From positions 1-64,000 of the forward strand of contig NZ_LYVO01000032.1 in the NCBI RefSeq assembly GCF_001984055.1: DNA of 64,000 nt, written 5' to 3'. The translations under genes were made by a program, and so were the position numbers. Every line of letters starts with the position of its first letter. The stretch's first letter is position 1. The notes under the pieces were generated by a model. The model was not told the DNA's origin, ran no database searches, and saw nothing but the letters and a program-made list of their open reading frames with translations. Shown here in pieces: positions 32,116 to 40,682 of the stretch. The DNA is from Variovorax sp. KK3 (GTDB taxonomy: Bacteria > Pseudomonadota > Gammaproteobacteria > Burkholderiales > Burkholderiaceae_C).

Positions 32116-32942
32116 CACCTGCCACCGAGACATCCGAAGCCGCCGGCGCATCCGACGCCGCGTCGCCCAGCGCGGCCGAACTGACCGCCGTGCTGCTGGC
32201 GCGCGACCTTGCCGACGGCGAGAAGGCCATCATCGGCACCAACTCCGACGTGCAGCTCGCGGCCTGCAACTTGGCACGCCTCATGCAGGCGCCGGCGCTC
32301 TGGTGGGTCTCGGGGCCGGGCGGCATGGTCAACCCGACGCGCGACCATCTCATCTCGACCGCCGACTACGAGAACATCGAATCGGCGCAGGCCTGGATGG
32401 ACCTGCCCTTCATGATCGACTTCATCGACTGGAAGATCCACTTCTTCGATTTCGCGATCCTGTCGGCGCTGCAGATCGACCGCTTCGGCAACATCAACAC
32501 CGTCGCGGTGGGCGACGTCCGCAAGCCGCGGCTGCGCGGGCCCGGCACGGTGGGCATCAGCGCACTGTGCGGCCTGGCGAAGCGCTTCTACACCTTCGCC
32601 GGCCGGCACGACCGCGGCGTCTTCGTGCCGCGGGTGGATTTTCTTTGCGGGCCCGGCCACATGGACGGCGGTGATTCGCGCGAGGCCATGGGCCTGCCGC
32701 CCGGCGGGCCGAAGCTCGTGATGTCGCCGCTTGGCGTGTTCGACTTTCATCCGGCAAGCAAGCAGATGCGCATCGCGTCGCTGCACCCGGGTGTGACCCT
32801 GGAGCAGGTGCGCGACGCCACCGGCTTCGACCTGCTCGCCGACGGCACGCCCCCCGTGACGAAGATGCCGACGCCGCTCGAACTGCAGCTGCTGCGCACG
32901 CGCGTCGACCGGCACGGCAGCCTGCGCACCACTGCAGCCTGA
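32112..32942 (+). CDS. CoA-transferase beta subunit, IpdB-like
   Basis: A 276-residue protein of the glutaconate/IpdB CoA-transferase class. It has the DRFGNINTVAVGD motif after the central strand, VDFLCGPGHMDGGDSREAMGLPPGGPKLVMSPLGVFDF, and the C-terminal ASLHPGVTLEQVRDATGFDL that is characteristic of the beta chain. The first 30 residues are a low-complexity Ala/Ser-rich addition. It overlaps the ligase stop (ATGA) and is followed 14 bp later by the alpha subunit, so beta precedes alpha. The pair may be a transferase or, as in IpdAB, a ring-opening hydrolase. Confidence 0.88.
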   Translation: MTPATETSEAAGASDAASPSAAELTAVLLARDLADGEKAIIGTNSDVQLAACNLARLMQAPALWWVSGPGGMVNPTRDHLISTADYENIESAQAWMDLPFMIDFIDWKIHFFDFAILSALQIDRFGNINTVAVGDVRKPRLRGPGTVGISALCGLAKRFYTFAGRHDRGVFVPRVDFLCGPGHMDGGDSREAMGLPPGGPKLVMSPLGVFDFHPASKQMRIASLHPGVTLEQVRDATGFDLLADGTPPVTKMPTPLELQLLRTRVDRHGSLRTTAA

Positions 32943-32956
32943 ACGGAGCGCTCTAC

Positions 32957-33841
32957 ATGACACACAACAAACTCGTCTCTCTCGACGACGCCGTGGCCGG
33001 CATCGCGGACGGCTCGAAAGTCGCGCTCGGCGGCTGGATCTTCAACGCGCAGCCGGTGGCCCTGGTGCGCGCCCTCATCCGCAAGGGCGCACGCGACCTG
33101 CACCTGATTCCGGCGCCGGGGTCGATCGCGCCCGACATGCTCATCGGCGCCGGCTGCGCGCGCAGCACCGCCTGCGTCTTCATCAGTTTCGAGCATCACG
33201 GCCTCGCGCCGCACTTTCGCCGACGCGCGGAAGACGGCTCGCTGGAGGTCGTCGACCTGGACGGCCCGGGCGTCATGGCCGGCCTGCGAGCCGCCATGTG
33301 CGATCTGCCGTACATGCCCATCCCCGACCTGGGCACCGACCTGCCGCGGCATGCGCCGCAGCAATACCGGCCGCTGCCCACCGAGCCTGGCGAACGGAAG
33401 CTGCTGGCATCGGTCGCGATCCGCCCAGACGTGTGCCTTTTGCATGCGCAGCAGGCCGACGAGCACGGCAACGTGCAGCACGTCGGCCCGCCCTTCCTCG
33501 ACACGCTGCTGGCGCAGGCATCGAAGCGCGTCATCGTGTCGGTGGACCGCATCGTGTCGGCCGAGACCATCCGCCGCAACAACCACCTGACGAAAATCCC
33601 GTCGGCCATGGTGGAGGCCGTGGTCGAAGTACCTTACGGCGCGCACCCGACCGCATCGCCCTCCCTCTACCGCGCCGACGACGCGCACCTGAAGGACTAC
33701 GTCCGTGCCTCGCGGACCCACGATGGCTTCGTGGCCTATCTTCAGCAATATGTGCACGCGCCGAGCCACGCTGCATACCTCGATGCGCTGGGCGGCAGCC
33801 GGATCGCCGGCATCGCGGTGTCCGAAACCAACCTTCGCTGA
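32957..33841 (+). CDS. CoA-transferase alpha subunit, IpdA-like
   Basis: A 294-residue partner of the upstream beta subunit. The start VSLDDAVAGIADGSKVALGGW contains the glycine-rich CoA-binding turn of class I CoA-transferase alpha chains. Later features are VMAGLRAAMCDLPYMPIPDLGTDL and the HAQQADEHGNVQHVGPPFLDTLLAQASKRVIVSVDRIV stretch. An acidic VVDLDGPGVMAGL replaces the more usual Glu-rich segment. It ends 7 bp from the convergent deaminase gene and closes the plus-strand gntR-ligase-CoA-transferase transcript. Confidence 0.88.
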   Translation: MTHNKLVSLDDAVAGIADGSKVALGGWIFNAQPVALVRALIRKGARDLHLIPAPGSIAPDMLIGAGCARSTACVFISFEHHGLAPHFRRRAEDGSLEVVDLDGPGVMAGLRAAMCDLPYMPIPDLGTDLPRHAPQQYRPLPTEPGERKLLASVAIRPDVCLLHAQQADEHGNVQHVGPPFLDTLLAQASKRVIVSVDRIVSAETIRRNNHLTKIPSAMVEAVVEVPYGAHPTASPSLYRADDAHLKDYVRASRTHDGFVAYLQQYVHAPSHAAYLDALGGSRIAGIAVSETNLR

Positions 33842-33848
33842 CGGCCGG

Positions 33849-35267
33849 TCATCCCATGTGCGGGTGCCGCGCCCCTTCGTACAGGCTGCGCGCCAGCGCG
33901 CGGTGCTGCGCCAGCAGCGGCGCCAGCTCCAGGTCGACGAAGGCCCCGTGCCGGATGCGCACGCGTCCGTCGATGACGCTCAAGGCCGCCGCACCCGGCT
34001 GGCAGAACACCAGCGCCGCGACCGGGTCGTGCCCCGCGCCCGCATGGCCCACGCCGCGCAGGTCGAAGGCCACCAGGTCGGCCGACATGCCCGGTGCCAG
34101 CGAACCGATGTCGTCGCGTCCCAACACACGGGCGCCGCCGAGCGTCGCGATCTCCAACGCCTCGCGCGCGGTCATGGCGGCCGGGCCATGGCGCACGCGC
34201 TGCAGCAGCAATGCCTGGCGCGCCTCGCCGAGCATGTGGGCGCCGTCGTTCGACGCGCTGCCGTCCACGCCCAGCCCCACCGACACACCGGCGCGGCGCA
34301 TCGCGCCGATCGGTGCGATGCCGGACGCCAGCCGCATGTTGGAACAAGGGCAATGCGCCACGCCGGTGCCGGTGCGCCCGAAAAGCGCGATGCCGGCGGC
34401 GTCGAGCTTCACGCAGTGCGCATGCCACACGTCGTGCCCCACCCAGCCCAGGTCTTCGGCGTACTCGGCCGGCGTCATGCCGAACTTCTCGCGCGAGTAG
34501 GCCACGTCGTTGTCGTTCTCGGCCAGGTGCGTGTGCAACGACACGCCGCGCTCGCGCGCGAGCAGGGCCGACTCGCGCATCAACTCGCGCGACACCGAGA
34601 AAGGCGAGCACGGCGCGAGCACGATGCGGCGCATCGAGTGGCGCGAAGGGTCGTGCCAGCGGCCGATGAGCCGTTCGCTGTCGGCCAGGATCGCGTCCTC
34701 CTGCTCGACCACCTCGTCCGGCGGCAGCCCGCCCTGGCTGCGGCCCACGCTCATGCTGCCGCGCGCCGCATGGAAGCGCATGCCCATGGCGTCGGCCGCC
34801 TCGATCGAATCGTCGAGCCGCGCGCCGTTGGGGAACAGGTAGAGGTGGTCGCTGCTGGTGGTGCAGCCCGAGAGCATCAGCTCGGCCATCGCCGTCCGCG
34901 TCGACACGCGGATCATCTCGGGCGTGAGGCGCGCCCACAGCTGGTAAAGGCTGGTGAGCCAGCCGAACAGCTCCGCATCCTGCGCCTCGGGCACGACGCG
35001 GGTGAGGCTCTGGTACATGTGGTGGTGCGTGTTGACCAGGCCCGGCATCAGCACGTGGCCTTGCAGGTCGATGGCCTCGGCGCGGCCGGATTGCAGCGCG
35101 TCGACGTAGGCCGCAGGCAGCTCGGCGCTCGGTCCGACCCAGGCGATGGCCGGTCCCTCGGCCACCACCGTGCCGTCGGGGATCTCGCGCCGCTGCGCGT
35201 CCATGGTGAGCACCACGTCGGCGTGGCGCATGATCAGCGGGCGGGTCGTCGGTGTCGGGGCGTTCAT
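33849..35267 (-). CDS. Amidohydrolase, 8-oxoguanine deaminase-like
   Basis: A 472-residue TIM-barrel metal-dependent hydrolase of the cytosine/guanine/8-oxoguanine deaminase group. Metal and active-site features are NTHHHMYQSLTRV, SDHLYLFPNG, HTHLAENDNDV, HAHCVKLD and GLGVDGSASNDG. The start ATG lies 1 bp after the stop of the NCS2 permease gene (TGATATG), so the two are co-translated. The linked nucleobase permease supports a purine substrate. A related substrate such as an s-triazine-type ring cannot be excluded from the sequence. Confidence 0.88.
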   Translation of the reverse strand: MNAPTPTTRPLIMRHADVVLTMDAQRREIPDGTVVAEGPAIAWVGPSAELPAAYVDALQSGRAEAIDLQGHVLMPGLVNTHHHMYQSLTRVVPEAQDAELFGWLTSLYQLWARLTPEMIRVSTRTAMAELMLSGCTTSSDHLYLFPNGARLDDSIEAADAMGMRFHAARGSMSVGRSQGGLPPDEVVEQEDAILADSERLIGRWHDPSRHSMRRIVLAPCSPFSVSRELMRESALLARERGVSLHTHLAENDNDVAYSREKFGMTPAEYAEDLGWVGHDVWHAHCVKLDAAGIALFGRTGTGVAHCPCSNMRLASGIAPIGAMRRAGVSVGLGVDGSASNDGAHMLGEARQALLLQRVRHGPAAMTAREALEIATLGGARVLGRDDIGSLAPGMSADLVAFDLRGVGHAGAGHDPVAALVFCQPGAAALSVIDGRVRIRHGAFVDLELAPLLAQHRALARSLYEGARHPHMG

Positions 35268-35268
35268 A

Positions 35269-36684
35269 TCATTCCGTTCCATGCGAGGTTCGTGCCGCCA
35301 ACGCGAAAGACCGCTCTCGCGACAGCACGCCGTTGTAGAAAAGATTCAGCAGCACGGCCGCGCAGGTGCCAAGCACGATGCCGCTGTGCGTGAGCGGATG
35401 GGTCCAGGCCGGAAAGTGCTGGAAGAAGCCCGGCGACAGCGTCGGGATCAGCCCCAGCCCGATGGAGATCGCGATCACGTGCAGCGCATGGCGATTCTGC
35501 GCGTAGTCGATCGCGCCCAGGATGCGCACGCCGGTCGCGGCCACCATGCCGAACATCACGATGCCTGCACCGCCCAGCACGAAGCCCGGCACGCTGGCCA
35601 CCACGTGCGCCACCTTCGGGAACAGCGCCAGTGCGACCAGGAACACGCCGCCAAGCGCCGCCACGTAGCGCGAGCGCACGCCGGTCACCGTGACCAGGCC
35701 GACGTTCTGCGAGAAGCTCGTGTAGGGAAAGGTGTTGAACACCCCGCCGATCACCGTGCCCAGCCCGTCGGCGCGCAGGCCGCGGGTCAGCGTGTCGGTG
35801 GTCATCGCGCGGCCGGTGATGGCGCCGAGCGCGAGGAACATGCCGGTCGACTCCACCAGCGTGATCAGCATGACGATGCACATCGAAGCGATGGCCGTCG
35901 GCTCGAAGCGCGGCAGGCCGAAGTGGAAAGGCGTGGTGATCGCGATCCAGCCGGCTTCGTCGATGCCGTCGAAGTGCATGCGCCCGAGCGCCAGCGACAC
36001 CGCCACGCCCGCCAGGATGCCCAGCAGCACCGAGATGTTGGCGACGAAGCCGCGGCCGTAGCGCGTGATGCCGATGATGACCACCAGCACCAAGGCGGCG
36101 ATGGCCAGCCCGGCCGGATCGCCGTAGCCCGGGTTGGCCACCGAATGCGCCACGCCGTCGATCATGCGCGTCTGCGTCGGCTGGCCGCCCGCGGCCCAGT
36201 TGATCGCCACGCCCATCAACGACACGCCGATCAGCGTGATCACCGTGCCCGTTACCAGCGGCGGGAACACGCCCAGCAGACGCCCCATGAGCGGCGCGAC
36301 CAGCATGCCGAACACGCCGGCCACGATGGTGGCGCCGTAGATTGCCGGCAGCCCCAGCGTCGGGTCGACGCCGATCGCGATCATCGGCCCGACGGCCGCG
36401 AAGGTAACGCCCATCATCACCGGCATGCGGATGCCGAAGCGCCAGAAGCCCAGCGCCTGCACCAGCGTGGCGATGCCGGCGGCGAAGAGGTCGGCGTTGA
36501 TCAGGAAGGCGATGTCGGCTTTCGACAGCCCGAGCGCGCCGCCCACGATGAGCGGCACCGCCACCGTGCCGGCATACATGACGAGCACGTGCTGCAGGCT
36601 CAGGGCGGCGCAGCGCGGCAGGGGAAGCTTCTGGTCGACCGGTTCGCTGTCTCCTGCGCCGGTCGTTGGGGTATTGGCAAGCAT
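35269..36684 (-). CDS. Nucleobase:cation symporter-2 family permease (xanthine/uric acid type)
   Basis: A 471-residue membrane protein with about 12-14 hydrophobic segments. It has the conserved first helices (ALSLQHVLVMYAGTVAVPLIVGGALGLS) and the NCS2 signature QNVGLVTVTGVRSRY, preceded by ESTGMFLALGAITGR. The ATG at 36684 follows AAAGG. Members import xanthine, urate or uracil with a proton or sodium ion. It is followed immediately by the deaminase and preceded by its likely LysR regulator on the same strand. Confidence 0.93.
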   Translation of the reverse strand: MLANTPTTGAGDSEPVDQKLPLPRCAALSLQHVLVMYAGTVAVPLIVGGALGLSKADIAFLINADLFAAGIATLVQALGFWRFGIRMPVMMGVTFAAVGPMIAIGVDPTLGLPAIYGATIVAGVFGMLVAPLMGRLLGVFPPLVTGTVITLIGVSLMGVAINWAAGGQPTQTRMIDGVAHSVANPGYGDPAGLAIAALVLVVIIGITRYGRGFVANISVLLGILAGVAVSLALGRMHFDGIDEAGWIAITTPFHFGLPRFEPTAIASMCIVMLITLVESTGMFLALGAITGRAMTTDTLTRGLRADGLGTVIGGVFNTFPYTSFSQNVGLVTVTGVRSRYVAALGGVFLVALALFPKVAHVVASVPGFVLGGAGIVMFGMVAATGVRILGAIDYAQNRHALHVIAISIGLGLIPTLSPGFFQHFPAWTHPLTHSGIVLGTCAAVLLNLFYNGVLSRERSFALAARTSHGTE

Positions 36685-36774
36685 GTGGACCTTTCTGCGT
36701 GGGCCGAAGAGGATCGGCCGGCGCAGTCTAGGAGCGAGGTGCGGGTGCACGCAAAGTCAATAAATGGCCTGCGA

Positions 36775-36793
36775 CGTCCACAAAAAGTGGACG
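36775..36793. promoter_or_regulatory. Perfect inverted repeat between the LysR and NCS2 permease genes
   Basis: CGTCCAC-AAAAA-GTGGACG is a perfect 7-bp dyad, 91-109 bp upstream of the permease ATG and 22 bp after the LysR stop. No T-run follows on the minus strand, so an operator for the permease-deaminase pair is more likely than a terminator. Confidence 0.5.
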
Positions 36794-36815
36794 CCCGGCG
36801 AACCCGCGCCGCGCT

Positions 36816-37718
36816 TCAGGGCGCGAGCAGTTCGTCGAGGCAGACCATCAGCTCGCGCGCCAGCAGTTCGGCCGCCGGGCTGGATTCGGCACCCGCGCGC
36901 ACCACCAGCGTGAGCGTCTGCGGCCGCAGGCCGGCATCGCGCAGCGGCACGTACACCAACTTGCCGCCGCGGCGTTCCTCGTCCACGTCGAGCCGGTTGA
37001 GCAACGTGATGCCAACGCCTTGCGCGACCAGTTGCCGCATCAGTGCGGTGGACGTGGTTTCCACGACGGGCGACACCTGGATGGCCGAGCGGCCGAACGC
37101 GCCGTCGAGGATCGGCCGGATCGACATCACCGGCGCCGGCAGGATCAGCGGGTAGCCCACGCAATCCGCGAGCGTGGTCGTCGCCTGGGCCGTGAGCGGA
37201 TGCCCCGGCGGCACGACGGCGCCGATCGGCCACTCGCTTGCGAAGAGCGTGCGAAAGCCCGCGGTGTCGGGCACGTCGTAGGCCAGCGCCAAGTCGCAAT
37301 CGCCATCGTGCACGCTCTTGAGCACGGCGGCGATCGGCAGGTCCAGCAGCGTGAGACGGATGCCCGGATGCGCCGCGCGGAAGCGCTGCGTCACCGAGGG
37401 CAGGAAGGCACCGGCCAGCCCGGTGGTGGTGGCCAGCGACACCTCGCCCTGCCTCAGCCCGCGCACCGCCTCGATGCGCTCGCGAACGCCGTCGAACTCC
37501 CGCAGCGTCTGCCGCGCATGCGCCAGCACGATCTCGCCGACCGGCGTGAGCTTGAGCGTGTTGCGAATGCGCTCGAACAGCGGCGCACCCAACTCTTCTT
37601 CGAGGTTGAGGATCTGGCGATTGACGGCCGTGGGCACCACGTGCAGCTGCTCGGCCGCCTTGCGGATCGATCCGGCGCGCACCACTTCCACGAAATAGCG
37701 AAGCACCTTGGCGTGCAT
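36816..37718 (-). CDS. LysR-family regulator of the permease/deaminase pair
   Basis: A 300-residue regulator. The HTH lies at residues about 2-60 (HAKVLRYFVEVVRAGSIRKAAEQLHVVPTAVNRQILNLEEELGAPLFERIRN), followed by a substrate-binding domain with LATTTGLAGAFLPSVTQRF and VAQGVGITLLNRLDV. It lies upstream of the permease in the same direction with a 131-bp gap that holds a perfect dyad. Autoregulation together with control of the permease-deaminase operon is plausible. The effector is likely a purine or its breakdown product. Confidence 0.9.
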   Translation of the reverse strand: MHAKVLRYFVEVVRAGSIRKAAEQLHVVPTAVNRQILNLEEELGAPLFERIRNTLKLTPVGEIVLAHARQTLREFDGVRERIEAVRGLRQGEVSLATTTGLAGAFLPSVTQRFRAAHPGIRLTLLDLPIAAVLKSVHDGDCDLALAYDVPDTAGFRTLFASEWPIGAVVPPGHPLTAQATTTLADCVGYPLILPAPVMSIRPILDGAFGRSAIQVSPVVETTSTALMRQLVAQGVGITLLNRLDVDEERRGGKLVYVPLRDAGLRPQTLTLVVRAGAESSPAAELLARELMVCLDELLAP

Positions 37719-37798
37719 GGCCGGATTCTGCCTGCGGCGACGGCGGTAGCGTCGGTGGCGGTACGAACGATCCTCGAACTGAACCCGAGTTTCGACTA

Positions 37799-37816
37799 GA
37801 CTAATCAGACTTAGTC
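37799..37816. promoter_or_regulatory. Operator dyad of the toxin-antitoxin pair
   Basis: GACTAA-TCAGAC-TTAGTC is a perfect 6-bp inverted repeat ending 18 bp before the antitoxin ATG. A further GACTA lies directly before it. This is the position of an autoregulatory site bound by a Phd-type antitoxin or its complex. Confidence 0.65.
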
Positions 37817-37834
37817 CAATACACAGACATCGCC

Positions 37835-38080
37835 ATGCAAACAATCAACATTCACGAAGCCAAGACGCACCTGTCTCGCATCGTCGAGCGCGCTTCACGC
37901 GGCGAGTCGTTCGTCATCGCCAAAGCGGGCAAGCCGATGGTCAAGGTCGTGCCGCTCGACGCACCCGAGCCGTCGCCTCCCAAGCGACTGGGCTTTCTCG
38001 CCGGACAGGTGCAGGTGCCGGACGATTTCGACACGATGGGTTCGGCCGAAATCGAACATCTCTTCGGCGTCGATCCATGA
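37835..38080 (+). CDS. Phd/YefM-family antitoxin
   Basis: An 81-residue antitoxin. The N-terminal INIHEAKTHLSRIVERASRGESFVIAKAGKPMVKVVPL is the Phd/YefM DNA-binding fold. The C-terminal part (RLGFLAGQVQVPDDFDTMGSAEIEHLFGV) is the toxin-binding tail common to partners of PIN toxins. It overlaps the toxin start by 4 bp (ATGA) and has a perfect dyad just upstream for autoregulation. Confidence 0.92.
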   Translation: MQTINIHEAKTHLSRIVERASRGESFVIAKAGKPMVKVVPLDAPEPSPPKRLGFLAGQVQVPDDFDTMGSAEIEHLFGVDP

Positions 38081-38463
38081 GGCTGCTGCTCGATACTCAT
38101 CTGCTGCTGTGGGCGGCAGGAACGCCAAAGCGACTCTCCGCCGCAACGCGAAAGGCCATCGAATCGCCGGACAACAGTCTGTTCTTCAGTGTCGCAAGCA
38201 TCTGGGAGATCGTCATCAAGCGCGGCCTCGACCGATCCGACTTCCAGGTCGATGCGCATCTGCTGCGACGCGGCCTGCTGGACAACGGCTACGCTGAACT
38301 GCCTATCACGGGTGAGCACGCGTTGACGGTAGAGAGCCTGCCCCCCATCCACAAGGACCCGTTCGACCGAATGCTGGTCGCCCAAGCCACCGCCGAGGGC
38401 ATGACACTCCTGACAGCCGACGCAAACGTCGCTCTGTACCCCGGACCCATCCGCAAGGTTTGA
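38077..38463 (+). CDS. PIN-domain toxin (VapC-like ribonuclease)
   Basis: A 128-residue PIN-domain RNase. The acidic active-site residues are visible: Asp in LLLDTHLLLWA near residue 6, Glu in SIWEIVIKRG, Asp in DPFDRMLVAQA and Asp in LLTADANV. This subgroup (RLLLDTHLLLW...) is the usual partner of Phd/YefM antitoxins. VapC toxins cleave tRNA or rRNA when freed from antitoxin. The whole catalytic set is intact, so the toxin is probably active. Confidence 0.93.
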   Translation: MRLLLDTHLLLWAAGTPKRLSAATRKAIESPDNSLFFSVASIWEIVIKRGLDRSDFQVDAHLLRRGLLDNGYAELPITGEHALTVESLPPIHKDPFDRMLVAQATAEGMTLLTADANVALYPGPIRKV

Positions 38464-38511
38464 GTCAGGGAGCGGCGGCCTCCAATCCGATCAGGCGGTC
38501 GTCACGCGCCC

Positions 38512-38931
38512 TCAGCCCGCCCCCGCCCGACAAGCCGCCCGCACGATCCGCTCGGTGGGGTTGGGCTGAGCATCCAGGAACAGCATCGGCCGCGGGTTGG
38601 CGTCGTAGTCGGTGCGCTGGTGCGGCTCGCCCTGCCAGAGCGGTGCCATGTAGAAGGTGGCGTAGAGGTAATGGGCCTTGCGGGCGCGGCAGTTGAAGCG
38701 CACGCGCGACTCGTAGGAACGGTAGGGCACGCCTTCCCAGTTGCGGCGTTCTTCGGCGCGGCTCACGCGGACCAGCATGGTCTTCAGGGGCCAGTCGGTG
38801 GCGATGGCCACGGGGTTGACCTGAACCGTGTCGACCGACGCGTCGGCCGGGTTGCCGGTGACGGTGAACCAGCCCGTCTGGGCATTGGCGGCCATGCAGA
38901 AGAGGCCCAGCCACACGAAGCACCATCTCAC
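38512..38931 (-). CDS. Small exported protein, possibly surface-adhesin E-like
   Basis: A 139-residue protein from a GTG start with AAAGGACGG upstream. The N-terminus (RWCFVWLGLFCMAANAQ) is a short signal peptide cut near ANA. The mature part is a beta-rich domain (WFTVTGNPADASVDTVQVNPVAI, then MLVRVSRAEERRNWEG and SRVRFNCRARKAHYLYATFY) ending with a second Cys (RAACRAGAG). It resembles small proteins labelled surface-adhesin E family, but I am not sure. It is divergent from the amidohydrolase gene and unrelated by context. Confidence 0.6.
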   Translation of the reverse strand: MRWCFVWLGLFCMAANAQTGWFTVTGNPADASVDTVQVNPVAIATDWPLKTMLVRVSRAEERRNWEGVPYRSYESRVRFNCRARKAHYLYATFYMAPLWQGEPHQRTDYDANPRPMLFLDAQPNPTERIVRAACRAGAG

Positions 38932-39122
38932 GCCGACCGTCCTTTCTTTCGAAGTGCGAGATTGTAAAGACGCCCCTGCCGGCTGCGACACCCGTGCGCC
39001 GGCCGCGGCCTTGGCGACGTGCAAATGCGCACACCTGCTAAGCAAACGCAAAACCCTTCGTTGGGAAGCGTCGCACCGGCCCGTAGCCTGCGCAGTTCCC
39101 TGTCCCACGAGGAGTTTTCCAG

Positions 39123-40637
39123 ATGAACGATCGCTTGAGCCGCGTACAGGCATCGCGTTCCGCTGCCGTCAAGGCCAGCCTCCAGCACCCGGTGATCGAC
39201 ACCGACGTGCACGTCAACGACTACGCCCCGGTGCTGGAGGACTACATCCAGCACTATGGCGGCAACAAGCTGGTCGATGCCCTGCGCAAGGCGCTGGGCG
39301 GGCGCTTCGTCACCCGCACGGGCGGCGGCAAGGACTGGTACCAGCAGACGCCTGAAGAACGCCAGTACCACCGCACCCTGCGCGCGCCGTGGTGGGCGCG
39401 CGTCACGCGAAACACCTACGACCTGGCCACCTACACGCTGCCGGCGCTGCTGTATGAACGCCTGGCCGAGCAGGGGTCGGACTACTCCGTGCTGTTCCCC
39501 AACGACGTGCTCTCGCCCGCCGCGGCCGGCAGCGAATTCCGCCAGCCGCTGCACCGCGCGATCAACCACTTCCATGCCGACCAGTACCGCGCCTACGCCG
39601 ACCGCCTGACGCCCGTGGCCGGCATTCCGCTGCACACGCCGCAGGAAGGCATCGAGGAGTTGGAGTTCGCGGTCAAGACACTGGGGCTGAAGGTGATCAA
39701 CATCGCCGGCGGCGTGCGCCGGCCGATCCGGGCCATCGCCGACAAATACCCGCCCAAGGACCACCCCGAGCTGGCCAAGCACGCCGGCTACATCGACTTC
39801 TACGGCATCGACAGCGAGCACGACTACGACCCCTTCTGGGCCAAGGTGGTCGAGCTGGGCGTGCCGGTCACCACGCACTACGGCAGCCAGGGCTGGACCG
39901 GCCGGCAGTCGATCAGCAACTACATGAACAACCACATCGGGCATTTCGCCGATGGGTCGCAGGCCTTCGCCAAGGCGCTGTTCTTCGGCGGCGTGACGCG
40001 CCGCTTCCCCGGCCTGCGCGTGGGCCTGCTCGAAGGCGGCGCCGACTGGGGCGCGCACGTCTACACGCACCTGGTCGACCGCTGGGAGAAGCGCAACCGC
40101 GTGGCGGTGCGCAACTACGACCCCGCCGAAGCCGACGTCGACCTGCTGGCCTCGCTGTTCGAGCGCTACGGTGCCGACTACATCCAGGGCCGCCCGGACT
40201 TCAAGGCCAACCTGCTGCGCGAAAGCCTGGGCATCTCCGCCCTGCCTCACAGCCGCGAGCCGAACGAATCGGAGATCGACGACTTCGCGCTGGCCGGCAT
40301 CGAGAAGGTGGAAGACATCCGCGACCGCTGGGTGTCGAACTTCTACTTCGGCTCCGAGGCCGACGACCGCACCGTGGCCGCCGCCTTCAACGATCGCGTG
40401 AACCCGCTGGGCGTGAAGATCAACGCGATCTGGTCGTCCGACGTGGGCCACTGGGACGTGCCCGAGTTCACCGAGCCGCTGGCCGAGAGCTGGGACCTGA
40501 TCGAGCAAGGCGTGCTCAGCGCGGCCGACTTCAAGGCGCTCGTGTTCGACAACCCGCACCGCTTCTACACCGAGGCCAACCCGCGCTTCTTCGAGGGCAC
40601 GGAAGTGGGCCGCAAGCTGGCCGCGGCGAAGGCCTGA
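39123..40637 (+). CDS. Amidohydrolase family protein (ACMSD-like), organosulfur-type cluster A
   Basis: A 504-residue TIM-barrel hydrolase or decarboxylase of the amidohydrolase-2 class. The metal-site start is VIDTDVHVNDYAP, with His in D-x-H but Asn where the second His is frequent; later parts include PVTTHYGSQGW, GLRVGLLEGGADWGAHVYTHLVDRW and AIWSSDVGHWDVPEFTEP, whose acidic residue fits the terminal metal ligand. It leads a co-directional set with SsuA-like, permease, ATPase and monooxygenase genes. Its substrate is probably the compound taken up or an oxidation product. The start follows GAGGAGTTTTCCAG. Confidence 0.87.
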   Translation: MNDRLSRVQASRSAAVKASLQHPVIDTDVHVNDYAPVLEDYIQHYGGNKLVDALRKALGGRFVTRTGGGKDWYQQTPEERQYHRTLRAPWWARVTRNTYDLATYTLPALLYERLAEQGSDYSVLFPNDVLSPAAAGSEFRQPLHRAINHFHADQYRAYADRLTPVAGIPLHTPQEGIEELEFAVKTLGLKVINIAGGVRRPIRAIADKYPPKDHPELAKHAGYIDFYGIDSEHDYDPFWAKVVELGVPVTTHYGSQGWTGRQSISNYMNNHIGHFADGSQAFAKALFFGGVTRRFPGLRVGLLEGGADWGAHVYTHLVDRWEKRNRVAVRNYDPAEADVDLLASLFERYGADYIQGRPDFKANLLRESLGISALPHSREPNESEIDDFALAGIEKVEDIRDRWVSNFYFGSEADDRTVAAAFNDRVNPLGVKINAIWSSDVGHWDVPEFTEPLAESWDLIEQGVLSAADFKALVFDNPHRFYTEANPRFFEGTEVGRKLAAAKA

Positions 40638-40682
40638 ACCACACCGCACACGCACACCCACACACATCGAGGAGAACACGAC

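Noticed and set aside
23391..33841. A steroid C/D-ring degradation cluster, because IpdAB-like, ligase, hydratase and dehydrogenase genes occur together
   Set aside because: The regulator is GntR/FadR-type and not KstR2-like, no other steroid genes are present, and IpdAB relatives occur in other pathways. Family resemblance alone is not enough.
36775..36793. The CGTCCAC/GTGGACG dyad as an intrinsic terminator of the LysR gene
   Set aside because: The T-run is in the loop and not after the stem on the minus strand; operator use is more likely.
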